Below, one piece after another: positions 50,154 to 58,864 of a DNA stretch of 64,000 bases. A program made the position numbers and the translations under genes. How positions within the stretch are numbered: the stretch's first letter is position 1; the number at the start of each line of letters is the position of its first letter. Origin of the DNA: Clostridia bacterium (GTDB lineage: Bacteria; Bacillota; Clostridia; Christensenellales; Borkfalkiaceae); NCBI GenBank assembly GCA_017504795.1, contig JAFVQM010000014.1, positions 1-64,000 on the forward strand, written 5' to 3'. The notes below the pieces were generated by a model that ran no database searches, was not told the origin of the DNA, and saw nothing but the letters and a program-made list of their open reading frames with translations.

Positions 50154-50908
50154 TGATTGACTCGCACGCCCATTTAACAGATAGGCGTTTAAGCCCTATC
50201 GTTTTAGACGTGAGAAAGGGTTATCTTGAAAGCGGAATAACCACCGTTTTGGACGTTGGGTGTAGCGTATCTTCGTCACTTTTAGCAAAGCAAAACGCCG
50301 AAAGTTTTAGCGAAGTGTATTTCACCGCAGGTTGCCACCCCGACGATGCTGGTAGCGTAAACGCTACCACGCTACTTCAAATTAAGGAGTTATCGGCTCA
50401 TAAAAAGTGCTTGGCAATAGGCGAGATAGGGCTTGACTATCACTATCTAAACTTTGATAAAACCGTTCAAAAAAACGCGTTCATTTCGCAACTAGAATTA
50501 GCGATAGAACTTCAAAAACCCGTAGTTATCCACACGAGAGACGCGTGCAAGGACACCGTTGATATTCTATCAACTTACGCCCCCAAACTAAAAGGCTTTA
50601 TTATGCACTGTTACAGTGAAAGTAGAGAAACGGCTAAAACGTTACTTAATTTAGGCGCGTACTTTTCTTTCGGTGGGGTAGTAACTTTCAAAAACGCTAA
50701 GAAGGACGAAATAATAAAAAGTATTCCGATAAATAGAATACTTTTAGAAACCGACTGCCCGTATATGGCACCCGTGCCTTATCGCGGTGAACTCAATAAG
50801 CCGGAATACGTGAGTTTAGTATACGATAAAGTTAAAGATATTTACGGTATTGATAAACCTACGCTTATAAATAGGCTTAGAGAAAATTTTAACAATTTAT
50901 TTATGTAA
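50153..50908 (+). CDS. tatD: TatD-family metal-dependent hydrolase/DNase
   Basis: 251 residues. SHAHLTDRR metal motif, AIGEIGLDYHY, VIHTRDA, FIMHCYSES and LLETDCPYMAPVPYRG, all ligands present. Family members have 3'-5' DNase activity. Fixed partner of metG in Firmicutes; TAATG overlap. Followed by a terminator. Confidence 0.95.
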   Translation: MIDSHAHLTDRRLSPIVLDVRKGYLESGITTVLDVGCSVSSSLLAKQNAESFSEVYFTAGCHPDDAGSVNATTLLQIKELSAHKKCLAIGEIGLDYHYLNFDKTVQKNAFISQLELAIELQKPVVIHTRDACKDTVDILSTYAPKLKGFIMHCYSESRETAKTLLNLGAYFSFGGVVTFKNAKKDEIIKSIPINRILLETDCPYMAPVPYRGELNKPEYVSLVYDKVKDIYGIDKPTLINRLRENFNNLFM

Positions 50909-50909
50909 C

Positions 50910-50935
50910 GCCAAACCGTTACGGTTTGGCTTTAT
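50910..50935 (+). terminator. Terminator after tatD
   Basis: GCCAAACCG-TTA-CGGTTTGGC followed by TTTATC. Confidence 0.8.
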
Positions 50936-51011
50936 CATTTGTTAATTTGGAAACAAACCACCAAAAAAACTTTGGCGTTATTGCCCAAAAGGTAGTATTT
51001 GCAAAATTATT

Positions 51012-51833
51012 ATGGATATTAAAAAAATCTTAAAAGACGAAAATTTTATATTCAAAAAGGCGTTCGGTCAAAACTTTTTAACTGACGATGAACTTCTATC
51101 TTCAATAGTAGATTTATCTGGTATTGACGAAAATACTACCGTTTTAGAAATAGGTGTTGGCGGTGGCACGCTAACTCGCGCTATTTCAAAAAAGGCAAAA
51201 AGGGTAGTAGGCTTTGAAATTGATAAAAACCTAAAACCCGTTCTCAGTAAATCACTAAAAGACTGTTCTAACGTTGAAATCGTGTTTGAAGACGTTATGA
51301 AGTGGGATATTGAGCGTATTGAAGAGTTGCTTGGTGGAAAGTACACCTTAATTGCAAATCTTCCTTATTATATAACTACGCCTATAATTATGCGCTTTAT
51401 TGAAGACGCTAAGATGGTAGAAAGCATAGTAATAACTATCCAAAAAGAAGTTGCCGAAAGGATAGTTGCAAGCGAAAAAACCGCAGATTACGGCAGTATT
51501 ACGGTAGGCATCAACGCGGTGGCGGATAGTAAAATCGTTAAATACTTGCCAAGGGAACTTTTCTATCCAGCCCCAAACGTGGACTCTGCGGTAGTTAAAA
51601 TTGATATAAACAAAAATAAGTATAATATAAACGATAGTAAAGCGTTTAGAAAGCTTGTAAAAAACGCCTTTACGATGCGAAGAAAAACGCTAGTTAATAA
51701 CCTTATGAAAGGCTACGGCTTTTCAAGGGCTATATGCGAAGAATATTTAACAAAGTTAAATATCCCTATAACTTCTAGGGGAGAAGAACTCTCGGTTAAA
51801 CAGTTCGTTGACCTATCTAACTTAATATCATAA
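51012..51833 (+). CDS. rsmA: 16S rRNA dimethyladenosine transferase (KsgA)
   Basis: 273 residues. FGQNFLTDDEL start, SAM-binding LEIGVGGGTLTRAI, catalytic IANLPYYITTPIIM and the C-terminal helical domain (AFTMRRKTLVNNLM). Dimethylates two adenines near the 16S 3' end. Follows the metG-tatD unit as in Bacillus. Weak ribosome binding site before ATG 51012; terminator follows. Confidence 0.96.
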   Translation: MDIKKILKDENFIFKKAFGQNFLTDDELLSSIVDLSGIDENTTVLEIGVGGGTLTRAISKKAKRVVGFEIDKNLKPVLSKSLKDCSNVEIVFEDVMKWDIERIEELLGGKYTLIANLPYYITTPIIMRFIEDAKMVESIVITIQKEVAERIVASEKTADYGSITVGINAVADSKIVKYLPRELFYPAPNVDSAVVKIDINKNKYNINDSKAFRKLVKNAFTMRRKTLVNNLMKGYGFSRAICEEYLTKLNIPITSRGEELSVKQFVDLSNLIS

Positions 51834-51835
51834 AC

Positions 51836-51860
51836 AGCACGCTTATAGCGTGCTTTTATT
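51836..51860 (+). terminator. Terminator after rsmA
   Basis: AGCACGC-TTATA-GCGTGCT followed by TTTATTTTTT. Confidence 0.85.
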
Positions 51861-51870
51861 TTTTGTAATT

Positions 51871-51913
51871 TTTGCGATAAAATTGCAAATTAAATTATTT
51901 ATATATTGAAAAG
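51871..51913 (+). promoter_or_regulatory. Shared 43-bp element, copy 1 (upstream of the ECF sigma gene)
   Basis: Starts TTTGCGATAAAA and ends AATTATTTATATATTGAAAAG; the same element in the same register and length occurs at 53650-53692 before the lipoprotein gene. The ends are conserved and the middle varies, as expected of a two-box promoter. Candidate target of the ECF sigma factor. Confidence 0.6.
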
Positions 51914-51928
51914 AAAATTTATTTATCG

Positions 51929-51957
51929 TTGTTTTAGCCGTTGTTTCGTGCTATAAT
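51929..51957 (+). promoter_or_regulatory. Possible sigma-A promoter of the ECF sigma gene
   Basis: TTGTTT (51929-51934), 17 bases, TATAAT (51952-51957), 29 bases before the GTG start. A second, basal promoter in addition to the shared 43-bp element. Confidence 0.6.
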
Positions 51958-51986
51958 TATATAAAAAAACAAGTGAGAAAGTAGTA

Positions 51987-52568
51987 GTGATAACGGTATT
52001 TACTTTAACTGACGAACAATTATATACCAAAAACGAAAGGGTTGAAGACTTGATTTTACAAATTGCAAACGGCAATAAAAACGCCGTTGGCGATTTATAC
52101 GAACTTATAAAGACTGACGTTTACGCCTTTGCGCTTTCAAAACTAAAAAACAAGGCGGACGCGGAAGACGTTTTACACGACACCTTCGTAAACGTATATA
52201 AATACGCCCGCAGATACACGCCGAAAGGCAAGCCTATGTCGTGGATAATCACGATAGAGTTAAACCTTATCAAAAGGCGGTTTCAGTTGCAGTCGCGCAC
52301 GGCGGTGTTTGATGAAAGTTTGGAAAACACCGTATCAAGCGGTGATTTTGAAAGCCAACGAATAAATTCGGCTTTTCTAAACGAACTACTAAAATCGCTT
52401 AGCGAGAGCGAGCGCGAAATTATATCGCTTTACGTCGTTTCCGGCTTTAAGCATAGAGAAATAGCGAGTATTTTAGACAAACCGCTTTCAACGATACTAT
52501 CAAAGTATAATAGAGCAATTAAAAAGTTAAAAATCATTATAAAGGAGGGAGAAGATGAAAAATATTAA
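51987..52568 (+). CDS. ECF-type RNA polymerase sigma factor
   Basis: 193 residues. Region 2 (ALSKLKNKADAEDVLHDTFVNVY, PMSWIITIELNLIKRRF) and region 4 (LSESEREIISLYVVSGFKHREIA, LSTILSKYNRAIKKLK) without regions 1 or 3, the ECF layout. GTG start at 51987. The next gene overlaps by 14 bases and encodes a membrane anti-sigma factor, so the sigma is probably held at the membrane until a signal arrives. The 43-bp element upstream of this gene and of the lipoprotein gene suggests a small autoregulated regulon. Confidence 0.93.
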   Translation: MITVFTLTDEQLYTKNERVEDLILQIANGNKNAVGDLYELIKTDVYAFALSKLKNKADAEDVLHDTFVNVYKYARRYTPKGKPMSWIITIELNLIKRRFQLQSRTAVFDESLENTVSSGDFESQRINSAFLNELLKSLSESEREIISLYVVSGFKHREIASILDKPLSTILSKYNRAIKKLKIIIKEGEDEKY

Positions 52569-53634
52569 AGATAAAGTAAAAACGGCTTTTGAAAATGAAA
52601 CGCCGAATATAAAATCAAAAGTTTTAACGTCTATTGAAAACGAAGTTCAACTCCCTTGTGATGCGGTTGAAAAACCGCGCTCGATATCAACTTTATTTAA
52701 GCGTATTGCGGTGGCGGTATCGTTTTGTTTAATTTTCGTTGTGGGAATAGTGTCTGGTTATTTTATTCCTAAAAATAGTGACGACGCCGTTCCGCTATCT
52801 GCTGAAAACTTCGTGTATTTAGACGTTAACCCTAGCGTAGAACTATCTTTATCGAGCGATAATTTAGTAGTGTCTTGCACGGCTGGTAATAGCGACGCTG
52901 AAAAAATTCTTCAAGGCTTAAATCTAAGTGGAGTTGAACTCAACACCGCGCTTAGCGCAATAGTTGGTTCAATGTACGTAAACGGATACTTATCGCTTGA
53001 AGAAAATTCAATGCTAATAAGCGTTGACGGGGTTTCCGAAGAAAAAACTACCGAATTACTTAGCCTAATAACTCAAAAAGTAAATAAAGTGTTTGAAAAT
53101 TCGGAAGTTGACTGTTCTATTATCGCGCAAAGCGTTAAAGGGAATAGTGAACTTGTAAATAAAGCAAAAGATAACGGCGTTTCAATAGGTAAAATGCAAC
53201 TCATTGATAAACTTATAGGCAGTTTTGACGAGTTTGACGAAACTAGCGTTTCAAACCTTAGTAAAATGACGATTAAAGAACTTAACCTTATATATAACAA
53301 CAAGCCTAGTGACGATGAAAGCGGTGGTATAAACGATATCGTTTCAGGAATTTTAGGCGGTTATTTAGATGAAAACGGTGCGCTTTCAGCAGTGAAAGAG
53401 TTTCTTGAAATAACAAGTAGCGAAATTGAAAATTACTCGGTTAGAATAAAGCCGTCTATAATAGGTGGAATATCGTTAAAGTATCAAGTTATCGTCACAC
53501 TAACTAGCGGTAGCGAGTATATGTTTGAAGTGGACTGCAAAACGGGTGACGTTTCGCTTTTAGAAACTTCGCCTACGCAAGGTGAACCTAACCAAAACGG
53601 GCAGGGTGGACACCACGGTGAAGGCGGTAGATAA
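52555..53634 (+). CDS. Membrane anti-sigma factor with RsgI-type ectodomain and PepSY-like end
   Basis: 359 residues. A short cytoplasmic part (1-50, presumed sigma-binding), one transmembrane helix (about 51-70), then an extracytoplasmic domain: YLDVNPSVELSLS (Asn92-Pro93), ILQGLNLSGVELNTALS and VNGYLSLEENS, the pattern of the RsgI middle domain, whose Asn-Pro bond is reported to self-cleave in Clostridium thermocellum RsgI. The C-terminus (about 278-345) resembles a PepSY domain and the tail is Gly/His-rich. It overlaps the sigma gene by 14 bases. RsgI normally pairs with SigI; here the partner looks like an ECF sigma. Confidence 0.82.
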   Translation: MKNIKDKVKTAFENETPNIKSKVLTSIENEVQLPCDAVEKPRSISTLFKRIAVAVSFCLIFVVGIVSGYFIPKNSDDAVPLSAENFVYLDVNPSVELSLSSDNLVVSCTAGNSDAEKILQGLNLSGVELNTALSAIVGSMYVNGYLSLEENSMLISVDGVSEEKTTELLSLITQKVNKVFENSEVDCSIIAQSVKGNSELVNKAKDNGVSIGKMQLIDKLIGSFDEFDETSVSNLSKMTIKELNLIYNNKPSDDESGGINDIVSGILGGYLDENGALSAVKEFLEITSSEIENYSVRIKPSIIGGISLKYQVIVTLTSGSEYMFEVDCKTGDVSLLETSPTQGEPNQNGQGGHHGEGGR

Positions 53635-53649
53635 AAAATTTTTATAAAG

Positions 53650-53692
53650 TTTGCAATAAAACTTAACTTTCAATTATTTATATAGTGAAAAG
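53650..53692 (+). promoter_or_regulatory. Shared 43-bp element, copy 2 (upstream of the lipoprotein gene)
   Basis: Starts TTTGCAATAAAA and ends CAATTATTTATATAGTGAAAAG, matching 51871-51913 with identical spacing. The lipoprotein ATG lies 35 bases after its end. Confidence 0.6.
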
Positions 53693-53727
53693 CCTTTCAA
53701 AAGGCAATAAATAAAAGGAGATAAGTT

Positions 53728-54642
53728 ATGAAAAAATTTCTTAAAATTTTAGCACTTGCATTGTCAACTATTATGCTTTCAACCTGTTTTATAGGCTGTA
53801 ATCCAGCAGATGAGAGCGGTGAAGAAAACTTAACCTACGTTAGTATGAGAATAAACCCCGAAATTGAAATCGTGGTTGACGAAGACGGCGTAGTCGTAGC
53901 AGTTAACGCAGTAAATGAAGACGGGGAAACCGTTCTTGCCGAACTTACGCTTGTTGGTATGACTGCGGAAAACGCTGCCGAAGCGTTTACCGATATCGCT
54001 ACCGAACTTGGCTATATTGACGTAACCGCCACCGAAAACGCACTTTACATTTCCGCCGACTGTGACGTTGAAAGTATAGCGCAAAATCTTCAAGAAAAAA
54101 TGACTAACAAAGTTAACAAATACTTTGAAGAAAACGGTATTTACGGCAAGGTTAAACTTGAAAATTTTGAAGAACTTCAAGCACTAGCAACCGAGTGGAA
54201 TATCGACCTTAAAGAGGCAAAAATCGTAGTTAGAATTCAGGCTTTATACCCCGAAATGACGGTTGATGAAATTTTAGCGCTTACCTTTGAAGAAAAACTT
54301 GCACTGATTAAAGAAAACGTTAAAAATAACGGTATTCCCGTACAAATGCAAGAAGAATACAATAGGCTCGTTGAAACGTTAAATACTCAGTTTGACGAAA
54401 TGTTCAATATCGAAGATATGATAAAGGGCTATAAGGAAGAACTTGCAAGTTCTAATTTATCCGAAACTCAAAAACAGTTTATCGAAGGTATGCTTGATAG
54501 TTTAGAAACTCAACTTCAAACGTTAAAGCAAAACTACAAAACCGCACTTGAACAAATAAAAGAGCAAATCAAGTTAGAACTTGATGAAGTTAAGCAAAAC
54601 ATCGAGGCGGAAGTTGAGCGTCGCCGTGAAGATAATAGGTAA
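53728..54642 (+). CDS. Lipoprotein with RsgI-like domain and C-terminal coiled coil
   Basis: 304 residues. A signal peptide with lipobox FIGC (lipidated Cys24) is followed by an ectodomain close to that of the anti-sigma factor: YVSMRINPEIEIVVDEDG (Asn43-Pro44), ELTLVGMTAENAAEAFTDIA, LGYIDVTATEN. From about residue 190 it is a long charged coiled coil. It has no transmembrane or sigma-binding part, so it may be the regulated output or a competing sensor. AAGGAG upstream. After the TAA (54640-54642) the frame stays open for 29 more codons (KLEDHKRDFEGRKEQIKQD...) of the same coiled-coil character to TAA 54732, so the protein looks recently shortened by a nonsense change. Confidence 0.85.
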   Translation: MKKFLKILALALSTIMLSTCFIGCNPADESGEENLTYVSMRINPEIEIVVDEDGVVVAVNAVNEDGETVLAELTLVGMTAENAAEAFTDIATELGYIDVTATENALYISADCDVESIAQNLQEKMTNKVNKYFEENGIYGKVKLENFEELQALATEWNIDLKEAKIVVRIQALYPEMTVDEILALTFEEKLALIKENVKNNGIPVQMQEEYNRLVETLNTQFDEMFNIEDMIKGYKEELASSNLSETQKQFIEGMLDSLETQLQTLKQNYKTALEQIKEQIKLELDEVKQNIEAEVERRREDNR

Positions 54643-54730
54643 AAACTCGAAGACCACAAACGCGACTTTGAAGGAAGAAAAGAACAAATAAAGCAAGACA
54701 TTAAAGACTGGCAAGAAGGAAAAAGACCTT

Positions 54731-54760
54731 AAAAAAAGCACGCAATTAGCGTGCTTTTTT
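54731..54760 (+). terminator. Terminator of the sigma/anti-sigma/lipoprotein unit
   Basis: GCACGC-AATTA-GCGTGC with flanking A and T runs, directly after the second, distal TAA at 54730-54732. Its position suits the longer lipoprotein reading frame. Confidence 0.88.
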
Positions 54761-54771
54761 TAGTTATAAAT

Positions 54772-54796
54772 AAGAGCCTAAAATTTTAGGCTCTTT
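54772..54796. terminator. Terminator of the phosphoribosyltransferase gene
   Basis: Palindrome AAGAGCCTAAAATTTTAGGCTCTT followed by T runs on the plus strand; on the minus strand it lies just past the stop codon at 54802. Confidence 0.7.
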
Positions 54797-54801
54797 TACT
54801 T

Positions 54802-55341
54802 TTATAATAAAGGTATTTTTTCAAGATATACTATATCTTTTCTATCAGCAGCATCACCTTCGGCTAAAACGAAAGCCTTTTTGCAAATTATACCGCCTGC
54901 TTTTTCAACTATTGCTTCTAACCCTTTAAGAGATGCGCCGGTTGAAACAACGTCGTCAACAATGCCGACTTTTTTGCCTTTGATAAGTTCAACGTCATGC
55001 CTAGATAGGTAGTAGTTTTGTTCTTTACCCGTTGTAATAGACGAGTCGATTTTAACTGAAATTCCGTCTTGCATATAAAGTTTTTTGTCCTTTCTAACAA
55101 CGGCGTAGTAGGGGTGGTTGAGTTCACGGCTAACTACGTGGCAAAGTTGTAAGCCTTTTGATTCGGCAGTAATTAAAACTTCGCACTCTGAAAGGAGTTT
55201 AGCAAGTGCTTTACCGCAGTGTTCAGTCATTTCTTGATTGCCGTGAAGATTAAAAAACGCAATGTTTATACCCGACGGTAATGGAAGAATAGGTAATTCG
55301 GCATCATAGCCACTAATGTTTAATTTCAAAACGTTACTCAT
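54802..55341 (-). CDS. Purine-type phosphoribosyltransferase
   Basis: 179 residues, type I PRTase fold. The PRPP loop is VGIVDDVVSTGASLKGL (Asp-Asp then Ser-Thr-Gly), preceded by ITAESKGLQLCHVVSREL and KKLYMQDG. It most resembles the adenine/xanthine phosphoribosyltransferase branch, which salvages purine bases with PRPP; the base is not certain. GGAGG at 55350-55354 sets the start at 55341 rather than 55356. Single gene, divergent from the P-type ATPase. Confidence 0.88.
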   Translation of the reverse strand: MSNVLKLNISGYDAELPILPLPSGINIAFFNLHGNQEMTEHCGKALAKLLSECEVLITAESKGLQLCHVVSRELNHPYYAVVRKDKKLYMQDGISVKIDSSITTGKEQNYYLSRHDVELIKGKKVGIVDDVVSTGASLKGLEAIVEKAGGIICKKAFVLAEGDAADRKDIVYLEKIPLL

Positions 55342-55464
55342 AACGGTTACCTCCAACTTCTATATTTTAACACGATATGACAAAAAAGTAAACAAAAAGG
55401 TTAAATTTATACCCTAATTTATCATTAAATTTTACTTTTTTTAATAGTTTAGAAGTGGTGAATT

Positions 55465-58083
55465 ATGAAAGCGTACACACAAAACTTTGAAACTGTTATA
55501 AAAAACCTAAACTCGTCTATATACGGGCTAACGCCTAGCGCCGTTAAAAACTCAAAAAAGATATACGGCAGTAACCTTTTAACCAAAAAAAAGCAAAAGT
55601 CACTAATTAAAAGAATAATTGACGCGCTTTTTGAACCTATGCTTATAATACTAGAAATCGCTATGCTAATAACCCTTGGCGTAAACTTAGGTAAATCGCT
55701 AAGCGGTATGGGTGGCGATTTTATAGAGTGCATAGGAATTTTTCTATCCATTTTAATTAGCGTAATTTTAACCGTGTATATGGAAGGAAAATCTCAAAAG
55801 GCGTTTGAACTTTTATCTAATATTTCTAATAAGGTTTTAGTAAAAGTTATACGTAACGGCGAAACTGCGCTTATAAGCCAGCAAGACTTAGTAGTTGGCG
55901 ATATAGTAATTTTGCAAGCGGGGGATAAAATATTTGCGGACGGTAGGCTTATAGAAAGCGCAAAACTTTTCGTTGACGAGTCTACTTTGACGGGCGAGAG
56001 TAATCCGTTGGAAAAATTTCACGCGGTAACGCTTGATATAAACTCACCGCTTGCAGATAGAGTAAACTCGGTTTACAGTGGAACTTTCGTAACGGCAGGC
56101 AGTGGAAAGTATATAGTAACCGCCGTTGGCGACAATGCCGAAATCGGGCAGATTGCAAGCGATTTGCAAGCCCAAACTAGCGTTTCCGCTCCGCTACAAG
56201 AAAAATTAAACCGCCTAGGTAAATTAGTAACGGCGTTTGGCATAATTTCAGCGGTATTCGTTTTAATTTTAACGGTTGCCCGTCAATTTTCGCAAGGTAC
56301 AGTTAACTTTTTCACCTTGCAAGATGCGTTTTTATCTTCAATAATACTGATAGTAGCGTCAGTTCCAGAAGGGCTTCCAACCACGGTTGCAATAGCGCTT
56401 ACTCTAAACGTTGTGAAACTGTCTTCGTCAAACGCCTTAATAAAAAAACTAGTTGCAGCGGAAACGGTTGGGTGCGTTAGCGTAATTTGCTCGGATAAAA
56501 CGGGAACGTTAACTGAAAACAAAATGAAAGTTCAAGGCGTTTACCCTTATAATAACTTAGATAGCGAAATAATTATAAACTCGGCGGTAAATAGTACGGC
56601 GCACTTGTCAAAATCAAGCGGTAGTGTGGGCAGTCCAACTGAAACGGCGTTACTTTTGCACCTTAAAAAACTAAAAAAGGACTACTTAAAAATTCGCCAA
56701 AACTATAAAGTTGTAAACACCGTTCCGTTTTCGTCTGAAAACAAGTATATGCTAACTTCGGTAAATAGCGAAAGGGGAGATATAACTTATATTAAAGGTG
56801 CACCCGAAGTAATATTAAACGCATCAACCTTATCCGCGAGTGAAACGCATCAAATTTTATCTAAAATTAAAGAATTTACGTCGCTAGGAAAACGCGTTAT
56901 AGCCTTTGCGCATAAAAGCGAGATAGCGCCTAGTTTAACGGGTTTTATCTACGACGGTTTTATCGTTATTTCCGACGCTATCCGTCGCGACGTTTTATCT
57001 TCGGTTTTAGAGTGTAAAAGAGCGGGAATTACCGTTAAAATGCTCACGGGTGACAATATCGAAACGGCGTATTCTATCGCAAGAGAACTCAGTTTAGTAG
57101 ACGATAAAAGTGAGGTTATAAACGCGTACGACGTTGACGGGCTTTCAGACGAAAAAGTTAAAAAAATTCTACAAAAAGTAAGCGTAGTTGCACGTAGCAC
57201 GCCTAAAACCAAACTTAGAATAGTAAAATTACTAAAAGAACTTGGCGAAGTAGTAGCCGTGACTGGTGACGGCGTTAACGACGCGCCCGCCATCAAACAC
57301 GCCGATATCGGTATTTCAATGGGCAGTGGCTCGGAAATAACAAAAGAAGCAAGCGATATAGTTTTACTTGACGATTCGTTTTCAACTATCGTAAAGGCGA
57401 TATCGTTTGGTAGAAACATTTATAAAAATTTTCAGCGCTTTATAATGTTTCAACTATCGGTAAACTTCTCGTCGGTATTTTTTATCGTTATATCGCTACT
57501 GCTTGGCATAGAATCGCCTTTTACCACCATACAAATTCTATGGATAAATATTATAATGGACGGACCGCCCGCCCTTACGTTAGGGCTTGAAAATCACGGC
57601 GATACATTTATGGAAGACAAACCCGTAAAGCGAAGCGACGATATAGTTACCAAAAAAATGCTATTTAGAGTACTTCTTCACGCCGTTTATATTTGCGCCG
57701 TTTTAATTTTGCAGTTAAAACTAGATTTTATAGGTTGTGGAACTAAGGGTATGAAAACGGTTATTTTTTCAACCTTTATACTCTTTCAACTGTTTAACGC
57801 CTTTAACGCAAGAGAACTAGGTAGCGTAAGCGTATTTTCTACGTTAAAAAGTAATAAACCTATGCTTTTAGTGTTTGGAATAACCTTTTTACTTCAAGTT
57901 ATTTTGTCACAGTTTTTGGGTGGTTTTTTTGGAACGGTGGCACTCTCTATAATAACTTGGATGAAAATGATAGTTACCGCGTTTAGCATAGTTTTACTTT
58001 CCGAGATATACAAGTTCATAAAAAGAATTTACAACACTAAAAAACACCGTAAACTTTTAATTAAAAATAAAAATAATGCATAG
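55465..58083 (+). CDS. P-type cation-transporting ATPase (Ca2+-ATPase type)
   Basis: 872 residues, P2 type. Actuator motif STLTGESNPLEK, helix M4 motif ASVPEGLPTTVAIAL, phosphorylation site SDKTGTLTENKMK (Asp about 343), nucleotide-binding GAPEVIL, hinge MLTGDNIETA and TGDGVNDAPAIK, then C-terminal helices with the PPALTLGLE motif. The PEGLP form fits Ca2+ pumps of the plasma-membrane kind. GTGGTGA upstream. Its end overlaps the YtxC-like gene; calcium handling and sporulation could be connected, but this is inference. Confidence 0.93.
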   Translation: MKAYTQNFETVIKNLNSSIYGLTPSAVKNSKKIYGSNLLTKKKQKSLIKRIIDALFEPMLIILEIAMLITLGVNLGKSLSGMGGDFIECIGIFLSILISVILTVYMEGKSQKAFELLSNISNKVLVKVIRNGETALISQQDLVVGDIVILQAGDKIFADGRLIESAKLFVDESTLTGESNPLEKFHAVTLDINSPLADRVNSVYSGTFVTAGSGKYIVTAVGDNAEIGQIASDLQAQTSVSAPLQEKLNRLGKLVTAFGIISAVFVLILTVARQFSQGTVNFFTLQDAFLSSIILIVASVPEGLPTTVAIALTLNVVKLSSSNALIKKLVAAETVGCVSVICSDKTGTLTENKMKVQGVYPYNNLDSEIIINSAVNSTAHLSKSSGSVGSPTETALLLHLKKLKKDYLKIRQNYKVVNTVPFSSENKYMLTSVNSERGDITYIKGAPEVILNASTLSASETHQILSKIKEFTSLGKRVIAFAHKSEIAPSLTGFIYDGFIVISDAIRRDVLSSVLECKRAGITVKMLTGDNIETAYSIARELSLVDDKSEVINAYDVDGLSDEKVKKILQKVSVVARSTPKTKLRIVKLLKELGEVVAVTGDGVNDAPAIKHADIGISMGSGSEITKEASDIVLLDDSFSTIVKAISFGRNIYKNFQRFIMFQLSVNFSSVFFIVISLLLGIESPFTTIQILWINIIMDGPPALTLGLENHGDTFMEDKPVKRSDDIVTKKMLFRVLLHAVYICAVLILQLKLDFIGCGTKGMKTVIFSTFILFQLFNAFNARELGSVSVFSTLKSNKPMLLVFGITFLLQVILSQFLGGFFGTVALSIITWMKMIVTAFSIVLLSEIYKFIKRIYNTKKHRKLLIKNKNNA

Positions 58084-58834
58084 ACTTATGAATATGAGCC
58101 AAATAAAAATAACCGAATCAATTAGTAAAAGTAAAAACGTTTTATATATTTACGAGAATTTATCCGCGGTAATTAAGCAACTAGGGTGTTTAAGCGATTT
58201 GCGTGGTGGGAAAAATAGATACGAACTTATAATTGACGTTCCGTCGTCTTATAAAGAACTAGTAGTTAGCGAAGTTGAAGATAAAATTGCCGACGTAATT
58301 TCGGTAAACTATAAATACACCTTTTTCAATAAGCGAATAAATTCTAGCGGGCTATCAAGTATTGAAAGAGAACTTCTTTTAACTTCGCTAATATCCGCCG
58401 ATATCGACGAAGATAAAAAATACGTGATTAAAAAACTAAAAAACTACTTTGAATACACGCTTGACGGAATTTTTAACTTTCGACTAAAAGCGCTAAAAGA
58501 AAAATGGCTTGACATTATAAGTTATATACCGCCGGGGTTTCAGTCAACCCAACTAAAAGATTTTATCGTATACCTTATACGTGATAAAATGGGTAAACGC
58601 GTTTATTTTGACGGTGGAGTAGTCTACGACAAACGCTACAACTTATTAAAGAGAACGGACTTACTGTCTGGTGATAGTGGAGAACTTAATATAGTAAAAG
58701 AAATACTCTTGTCAGGAGCAGGTGAAATTGAACTTGGCTCGCCACTACCTGAAAAAGACGAATATTATCTCAAACAGTTTTACGGGGATAGGGTAAGGTT
58801 TAATCAAAATTACTTTGAAGGAGAAAACGGGTAA
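58076..58834 (+). CDS. ytxC: YtxC-like putative sporulation protein
   Basis: 252 residues, soluble. The middle part (YTLDGIFNFRLKALKEKW, DFIVYLIRDKMGKRVYFDGG, YDKRYNLLKR) follows the YtxC family pattern, a group of poorly studied proteins found in spore formers. Starts at ATG 58076, overlapping the ATPase stop by 8 bases; further in-frame ATG codons at 58088 and 58094 are possible starts. No enzymatic motif seen. Followed by a bidirectional terminator. Confidence 0.72.
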   Translation: MHRLMNMSQIKITESISKSKNVLYIYENLSAVIKQLGCLSDLRGGKNRYELIIDVPSSYKELVVSEVEDKIADVISVNYKYTFFNKRINSSGLSSIERELLLTSLISADIDEDKKYVIKKLKNYFEYTLDGIFNFRLKALKEKWLDIISYIPPGFQSTQLKDFIVYLIRDKMGKRVYFDGGVVYDKRYNLLKRTDLLSGDSGELNIVKEILLSGAGEIELGSPLPEKDEYYLKQFYGDRVRFNQNYFEGENG

Positions 58835-58837
58835 ATT

Positions 58838-58864
58838 AAAAAAGAGCCAAACGGCTCTTTTTTT
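58838..58864. terminator. Bidirectional terminator
   Basis: AAAGAGCC-AAAC-GGCTCTTT with A and T runs on either side, shared by ytxC-like and the convergent ornithine-cyclodeaminase family gene. Confidence 0.9.
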
